A stretch of DNA of 64,000 nucleotides, taken from NCBI RefSeq assembly GCF_021538615.1, contig NZ_JAJHIZ010000002.1, positions 558,001 through 622,000 of the forward strand, written 5' to 3'. Within the stretch, counting starts at the first letter, position 1. Each line of letters begins with the position of its first letter. This DNA comes from Niabella agricola. GTDB lineage: Bacteria > Bacteroidota > Bacteroidia > Chitinophagales > Chitinophagaceae. Of this stretch, positions 59,213-64,000 are shown piece after piece. The notes beneath the pieces are model-generated. The model searched no databases, had not been told where the DNA came from, and was given only the letters and a program-made list of their open reading frames with translations. A program made the position numbers and the translations under genes.

Positions 59213-60511
59213 ATGAAAAAGAACATGACCCGTATGGTAGCCGTTGTATCCTTAATGACATTCACGGCATCCTGCAACAAAGGCGACGATATGCCACCGG
59301 CGCAGTCAAGGACCATTACCATTGAAAACGTATTGGATAGCAAACCCCTTGTTGAATCCGGTTCGTTTAAAGGCAGCGGAATACCACCGGTAATTCTTCC
59401 CGGGCAGTCGGTATCCTTTTCGTTTTATGCTGCAAAGAATCAACGGCTCACATTTGCAACAATGTACGGATGGAGCAACGATTTGTTTTTTGCGCCCGAA
59501 AACCCCGGTATTCAGTTATATGATGGCAGCGGGAATCCTGTAACGGGCGATGTTTCGGCGCAAATAAAACTCTGGGATAACGGTACCCGGATCAACCAGG
59601 CTCCGGGGGCTGCTGTCATGCATCCCGGTACAGCAGAGGCCAGCGTCAAAAATGTTAAAGAGGTAAACGGGATGGACGACTATGGCCATACCTACCTGGC
59701 TGCATCGCAATTGATGCAGGTTGTATTGAACTATGAAGGCAATTCTAAATTTACACTTACTATTAAAAACAGCTCCGGTGGTACGGTCAATGAAACACCT
59801 TTTAGCCCGGGAGTATGGGCGGTGTCCTATGTGGCCGGAGGAAACTTATTACTGCCGGAACCCGTTTATTCAGCCGGCAAGCTTTCCATGAACGGTCTGA
59901 CCAATATTGCGGAAATGGGTGATATTACCCCGCTCAGTAACTACCTTACTCAGCAAACCGGTATTTTTACCCCGTTATCACCGGTATTAGTAGTGGTTTA
60001 TGAAGGTGCTGTAAACCCCTTTTACAAAGTTGGGGAAAGCGACCGGGGAGAAGGCCTGAAAGAGCTGGCTCAAAAAGGGAATGCGGATATCCTGGCAGCG
60101 GCATTAAAAACCAAACCGGGCGTAAGAAATGTGTATGTATTAAAAGATGCGGCCAACACCGTATTGCTGCCAAAGATCAATGGTGCCATGGGGGGCAAAG
60201 TGTCACAGCAACTGTCGTTGTTGCCGGGCGACCGGATAGCACTTGCAACTATGTATGGTTTTTCCAATGACTGGTTTTTTGCCACAACAGGAAATGATAT
60301 AGACGGCGCTCAGAACGGCAATGTGTCTGCATCTGTTGGTTTGTTTGATAATGGAACGGCGATAAGCCAGTACCCCGGTGCCGGCATTACCCAGGCAAAT
60401 TTGGCCGGTACACCTTTGGCGGAAAGCAAAAATATTCAGGCGGTACCCAATCCCAATGCGTATAATACCTTACCATCTGTTGCCGGCATCGTTGAGGTGA
60501 CCCTTCAATAA
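59213..60511 (+). CDS. Lipoprotein with two spondin_N-type domains
   Basis: 432-residue lipoprotein (Cys21 in FTASCNK). Two repeated domains of the spondin_N type: the first (about 35-200) carries LTFATMYGWSNDLFFAPEN and IKLWDNGTRINQAPGA; the second (about 235-430) carries IALATMYGFSNDWFFATTG and VGLFDNGTAISQYPGAG. The repeat shows internal duplication. Spondin domains occur in bacterial envelope proteins of mostly unknown role. A TACTTTTG at 59141-59148 matches the -7 consensus but lacks a -33 box. MsrA and MsrB follow at 21 and 23 nt, suggesting one operon. Confidence 0.85.
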   Translation: MKKNMTRMVAVVSLMTFTASCNKGDDMPPAQSRTITIENVLDSKPLVESGSFKGSGIPPVILPGQSVSFSFYAAKNQRLTFATMYGWSNDLFFAPENPGIQLYDGSGNPVTGDVSAQIKLWDNGTRINQAPGAAVMHPGTAEASVKNVKEVNGMDDYGHTYLAASQLMQVVLNYEGNSKFTLTIKNSSGGTVNETPFSPGVWAVSYVAGGNLLLPEPVYSAGKLSMNGLTNIAEMGDITPLSNYLTQQTGIFTPLSPVLVVVYEGAVNPFYKVGESDRGEGLKELAQKGNADILAAALKTKPGVRNVYVLKDAANTVLLPKINGAMGGKVSQQLSLLPGDRIALATMYGFSNDWFFATTGNDIDGAQNGNVSASVGLFDNGTAISQYPGAGITQANLAGTPLAESKNIQAVPNPNAYNTLPSVAGIVEVTLQ

Positions 60512-60532
60512 TACTAAAAAATTATAAATAAA

Positions 60533-61243
60533 ATGCGTATCCAAAAGAGCAGATGCAAAGACAAATGCCTGTATTGTATGGCGGTCCTGTTTTGGTTGGC
60601 TGTACTTCCATCCTGTGGTCAGCAACAAGCCTCTATCGAGCATTCAAAGGCATTTATTGAAATGGCCGGCGGAAATAAGATGCCCGGTACTGATAAAAAT
60701 AAAAATGTAAGAACCGATACCGCTACTTTTGCCGCGGGGTGCTTTTGGTGTGTTGAAGAGCAATTCAGGCAACTAGACGGTGTGCTAAACGTAACATCGG
60801 GGTTTACCGGCGGGCATACGGTCAATCCAGGTTACGAGCAGGTGTCTGATGGTACGACCGGTCATGCAGAGGCCTGCAATATTATCTACGACCCTGGAAC
60901 GATTTCCTATGACGCGCTGCTGGCTGCTTTTTTTGTAGCGCATGATCCCACGCAGTTAAACCGCCAGGGTAATGACATCGGTACGCAGTACCGGTCGGCT
61001 ATTTTTTATCACAATGAAATGCAGCGAAAACTGGCCGTCTACTACATTAAAAGACTCAATGCGGAAAAAATATATCCGGCTCCGGTTGTTACCGAAGTAA
61101 ACCCTTTCTCCGTTTTTTATAAAGCGGCGGCGGATCATCAGAATTATTATGCCAATAACAAGGAGCTGCCGTATTGCCGGATGGTGATTCAGCCAAAGCG
61201 GGATCGGTTCCGGGCGGTTTTTAAAGATCGGCTAAAGCAATAA
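60533..61243 (+). CDS. msrA: Peptide-methionine (S)-S-oxide reductase, exported
   Basis: 236-residue enzyme reducing the S form of methionine sulfoxide. Catalytic Cys70 lies in AAGCFWCVEEQF; SGFTGGHTVNPGYEQVSDGTTGHAEA, DPTQLNRQGNDIGTQYRSAIF and FYKAADHQNYY-like (FYKAAADHQNYY) segments are conserved. An N-terminal hydrophobic segment with LPSCGQQ suggests a lipoprotein (Cys28), so it would act on envelope proteins. It is followed by msrB. Confidence 0.95.
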   Translation: MRIQKSRCKDKCLYCMAVLFWLAVLPSCGQQQASIEHSKAFIEMAGGNKMPGTDKNKNVRTDTATFAAGCFWCVEEQFRQLDGVLNVTSGFTGGHTVNPGYEQVSDGTTGHAEACNIIYDPGTISYDALLAAFFVAHDPTQLNRQGNDIGTQYRSAIFYHNEMQRKLAVYYIKRLNAEKIYPAPVVTEVNPFSVFYKAAADHQNYYANNKELPYCRMVIQPKRDRFRAVFKDRLKQ

Positions 61244-61266
61244 TGTAATGTAAAAAAGAAATTGAT

Positions 61267-61776
61267 ATGAAGACGATCACGATGCAAATGATTTGCATGA
61301 TACTGCTCTGCTGTAGCTGCAATGCACAGCCGGGCGGTGCCGGAAGGCGGGAAGTAAACCCATATTATTCCCGGACAGATACCACACATCTGAATGTAAG
61401 TAATAAAGAGTGGAAGCGGATTCTTAATCCTGATCTATATGCCGTGGCAAGGGAGCAGGCTACAGAAGCCGCATTTACCGGTAAATACTGGAACAGCAAC
61501 ACGAGGGGTACCTATTACTGTGCCGTTTGCGGAAACAAACTTTTTCGGTCAGATGCTAAATTCGCAAGTACCTGTGGCTGGCCCAGTTTTTTTAAAACAG
61601 TGCGGTCAAACAGTGTACTGTATAAGCAGGATGATTCGCATCATATGCACCGTGTTGAAGTGGAATGTGCGCGTTGTAATGCCCACCTGGGTCATCTATT
61701 CGACGATGGACCGCCGCCTGCGTATAAACGGTATTGCATGAACTCCATTTCCCTGGATTTTGAGCCGGATAAATAA
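61267..61776 (+). CDS. msrB: Peptide-methionine (R)-S-oxide reductase, exported
   Basis: 169-residue enzyme reducing the R form of methionine sulfoxide. Zinc-binding Cys pairs are in YYCAVCGNKLF and CARCNAHLGHLFDDG; the substrate motif CGWPSFF and the catalytic Cys157 in KRYCMNSISLDF are present. The N-terminus has a lipoprotein-like signal (CCSCNAQ, Cys18). With MsrA it forms a complete methionine repair pair on the outer side of the inner membrane. Confidence 0.95.
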   Translation: MKTITMQMICMILLCCSCNAQPGGAGRREVNPYYSRTDTTHLNVSNKEWKRILNPDLYAVAREQATEAAFTGKYWNSNTRGTYYCAVCGNKLFRSDAKFASTCGWPSFFKTVRSNSVLYKQDDSHHMHRVEVECARCNAHLGHLFDDGPPPAYKRYCMNSISLDFEPDK

Positions 61777-61805
61777 TTGAGTGGCGAAAATAGAAACAGG
61801 GTTGC

Positions 61806-61939
61806 CTCAAAAGTCTGTCATTTAAATCCCACCCGTTGTAGGACGAAGAGGAACGGAGCAATTTCATTATTATCTAAAAATCAAATACAGAAGATTTTCC
61901 GGCTTCCCTTCGTTATGTTCGAAATGACAGACTTTTGAG
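61806..61939. repeat. 134-bp element with perfect 18-bp terminal inverted repeats (MITE-like)
   Basis: CTCAAAAGTCTGTCATTT (61806-61823) and its exact complement (61922-61939) flank a 98-bp centre that is itself partly palindromic (ACGAAGAGGAACGG against the complement of CCGGCTTCCCTTCGT). It lies in the gap between convergent msrB and a kinase gene. No coding capacity. Similar intergenic inverted repeats containing AAATGACAGACTTTTGAG are, from memory, widespread in Bacteroidota genomes; a database search would confirm this. Confidence 0.7.
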
Positions 61940-62075
61940 ACAGCCACATTGGAGCAGCCCGTATTTTTTTGTCGCTTTTGAAACATCCGGGCGATGTCTT
62001 TCGGGGTTGCCATTTTACCGGATTTATGGCGTATGCTGGAGTTTCGTAAATCGAAGTTGTCAAACCGGTTGCCCG

Positions 62076-64000
62076 TTATATCGTTGCTGCCGGCAATTCA
62101 AAGGAGAACAGGACCGACGCTTCAAAATATGTAATATTTAAACTGCTGCCATTTTTTTTGAGATAGTCTTTGCAAAGGGCAAGGCCCAGCCCAACGCCTT
62201 TTTCATTGGCGGTGCCATAATTGGAGGTAAACGGGCGATCATTTACTGGTTGATTTGTTTGGCTATTTGTTCCTGGCGGGGTTTTATTTTCGATGCTGAA
62301 TTGAATATGAGAAATTTTATCGGATAAGATGATGCAAATCGAATTTTGCGGCGGAGAAAATTTTATCGCATTATCAAACAGGTTTCGTAAAACCAGTAAA
62401 ATATGGTTTCTGTCGGCGTTGACCAACGTAAATGAAGTAGGTGCAATTATTTCAAAAGACAAGGCCTTTTGTTGTGCAATCGTTCTGTAGGTTGCCACAA
62501 GTTCTGTTGTAACTTTGGCTAAATCGAAATGCGTTGAATGAGTTTGTACTTCGTTCATTTGCAACCTTGCCCAATGTAAAAGATTATCAAGAAGGTTTTT
62601 CAGGTGATAAAAATTATCTTTGCTTTCATCAATGATTAATTTTAGCTCATCACGGGATAACTCATCCATTACATGGGATGAAAAAAGCCCCAGGATGCTG
62701 TTAAAGGGCGTTCTCAGGTCATGAGCAACAATTGAAAACATCGTATTTTTTATATTGTCAGAGGTTTCCAGTTTGGAAATAGTGTTTTTAAGTAACTGGG
62801 TACGTTGCTCTACTAATCGCTCCAGCTTTTCATTTTGATCTTTCGCTAATTGATAATTTTCAGCTTCTATTTTTCGTTGATTATCGAGTATTGCATGGTA
62901 TCGCTTACCTAAGGCAAAGGCGAGCAGCAAAAATTCGACCATAACTCCGGCCTCCAGTATAAGCCGGCTGTATGACCGGTATTCTAATATACCTTCCAAA
63001 CTCAGCACATAAAACACGGCAGCTGTAATGATTGCCAGCCAGGCAACGGTAAAATAGGCCGTTGGCTCTTTGCTTTTTTTTGCTATTATAACTCCACAGG
63101 CAAGAAGTGTTAAGGGTATTACTAATCCAAGTATTTGTGAACCTGTGGCAGCAACCGCTTTAAGTCCCAATAAGCTGATTACTAACAGGCATATAGCAGC
63201 AATAAGCAGGGTATGCGCAACAATAAAAAGCCTTTTTGTTATTATTTTTAGCTGGTATACCTTGTTGGTAATTAAGATTGATGCAATAAGCGCCAAGCAA
63301 AGAAATACATGCGGGTATTTATTAAAAAGAATCCGGGCATCTGTTCCTAAAAAATAAATATATCCGCCCAGGTATCCGAGTATATATAATCCGAAACATA
63401 CTATATAAAGGCAGTAGTACAGGTATGAACGATCGCCAATGCCAAAAAATAAAAATAGATGAAATGCAAAAAGTATTAAAAAGGCCCCTACAAGGCTTGC
63501 TTCAACGGTCTTGGCCGTTGAATTCTCCAGATGCAGGAGGCCGTTTGCAGTTGCTAATTTTAGGGGCACCAGCATTATATTCCTGGTTTGTATTCTGATC
63601 CAGATAGTTCTGTTTATTCCATTATTTACAGTTTTGGGAATGGGGAAAATGTAATGATTTGTACTGATTACACCCGGTGAAGGTTTTCTGGTTGATCCCG
63701 CCTGTAATAGTTGCCAGCCAGTGTCGCCGGGCATAAAACAATCAATTTTTTCAAGGGAGGCCGCATCTATGATAAGAAACTCAGCGGAATCAACGGTTGA
63801 TTTGAATGCGCAATGAATCCAAATGGCGGACGGGCTATTGCCGAAGTTTAATATATCGGTTGTGCCCTTCTTAAAAAGACCGTTTTTATAGGCGCTTTGT
63901 ATATCGATTAAAGATAGAGCACCGCTTCTGTCTTCGTAATAACTTAAGTTTCTGCCGGTATTTTGATTATAGTTGTGCTGTGAAAGATCAATCAGCTGAG
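62076..64000 (-). CDS. 7TM-DISM-type sensor histidine kinase, 5' partial
   Basis: The reading frame stays open to the window edge, so the N-terminus is missing; an internal ATG at 63734 is not the start. The visible 641 residues begin with a sensor domain of the 7TMR-DISMED2 type (NSPSAIWIHCAFKS, NRTIWIRIQTRN), then seven hydrophobic segments, a coiled coil (LAKDQNEKLERLVEQRTQLLKN), HisKA with His in SIVAHDLRTPFNSILG, and an ATPase domain (VLRNLFDNAIKFSPP, KGVGLGLALCKDYLKKNG). Such kinases often detect carbohydrate or envelope signals. It converges on msrB across the inverted-repeat element. Confidence 0.88.
   Translation of the reverse strand, partial: QLIDLSQHNYNQNTGRNLSYYEDRSGALSLIDIQSAYKNGLFKKGTTDILNFGNSPSAIWIHCAFKSTVDSAEFLIIDAASLEKIDCFMPGDTGWQLLQAGSTRKPSPGVISTNHYIFPIPKTVNNGINRTIWIRIQTRNIMLVPLKLATANGLLHLENSTAKTVEASLVGAFLILFAFHLFLFFGIGDRSYLYYCLYIVCFGLYILGYLGGYIYFLGTDARILFNKYPHVFLCLALIASILITNKVYQLKIITKRLFIVAHTLLIAAICLLVISLLGLKAVAATGSQILGLVIPLTLLACGVIIAKKSKEPTAYFTVAWLAIITAAVFYVLSLEGILEYRSYSRLILEAGVMVEFLLLAFALGKRYHAILDNQRKIEAENYQLAKDQNEKLERLVEQRTQLLKNTISKLETSDNIKNTMFSIVAHDLRTPFNSILGLFSSHVMDELSRDELKLIIDESKDNFYHLKNLLDNLLHWARLQMNEVQTHSTHFDLAKVTTELVATYRTIAQQKALSFEIIAPTSFTLVNADRNHILLVLRNLFDNAIKFSPPQNSICIILSDKISHIQFSIENKTPPGTNSQTNQPVNDRPFTSNYGTANEKGVGLGLALCKDYLKKNGSSLNITYFEASVLFSFELPAATI

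Overview
The window looks like chromosomal DNA from a xylan-degrading member of the Bacteroidota, most like the Chitinophagaceae. Evidence: three SusC/SusD pairs, a one-protein hybrid two-component regulator (propeller sensor, histidine kinase, receiver and AraC domain), many lipoprotein signals, -7 boxes of the TAnnTTTG type in place of sigma-70 boxes, and no rRNA, tRNA, CRISPR, phage or transposase gene that I could see. The family-level assignment is inference.

Region 1 (1-10687, all +) is a tightly packed catabolic operon of unknown substrate: RidA-type imine deaminase (cut by the window edge), M81/MlrC-type metallohydrolase, SMP-30-type lactonase, aldo/keto reductase, SDR oxidoreductase, secreted kelch protein resembling sialate mutarotases, class-III (glutamate-semialdehyde-aminomutase-like) PLP enzyme, MFS transporter, and, after a 205-nt gap, a 782-residue Tat-type exported protein. 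The mix of amino-group and sugar-lactone enzymes suggests an aminated sugar or sugar conjugate.

Region 2 (about 10.7-42.2 kb, +) is a large xylan utilisation locus: hybrid regulator, then susC-susD-susC-susD-surface binding protein-GH10, the same order as the xus cluster of xylanolytic Prevotella/Bacteroides, then GH30, GH115 alpha-glucuronidase, a double-CE1 esterase, a CE6-type esterase, an SGNH esterase and three GH43 enzymes, one with a CBM6-like domain. This set fits acetylated, feruloylated glucurono-arabinoxylan.

Region 3 (about 42.2-55.3 kb, +) is a second xylan/xylose unit: susC-susD, xylose isomerase, a LacI regulator, an SDR, a second GH10, a GPH-family symporter and a cytoplasmic GH43. 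It would take up and finish xylo-oligosaccharides. No xylulokinase is present in the window.

The two long gaps before the first and third susC (15079-15912 and 42172-42853) carry the same regulatory cassette: two 18-bp direct repeats 21 bp apart, a -7 box exactly 38 bp from the start of the second repeat, a hairpin with a T-tract, and 10 nt later a LacI-type palindrome (TGTAATCGRTTACA). This suggests that both operons are activated by the hybrid regulator and restrained by the LacI protein.

Region 4 (55.4-64 kb) is more general: a small secreted protein, a carboxypeptidase-regulatory-like protein, a histidine kinase/response regulator pair (-), a divergent group with a two-domain spondin lipoprotein and lipoprotein MsrA and MsrB (+), a 134-bp inverted-repeat element, and a 7TM-DISM-type histidine kinase (-) cut by the window end.
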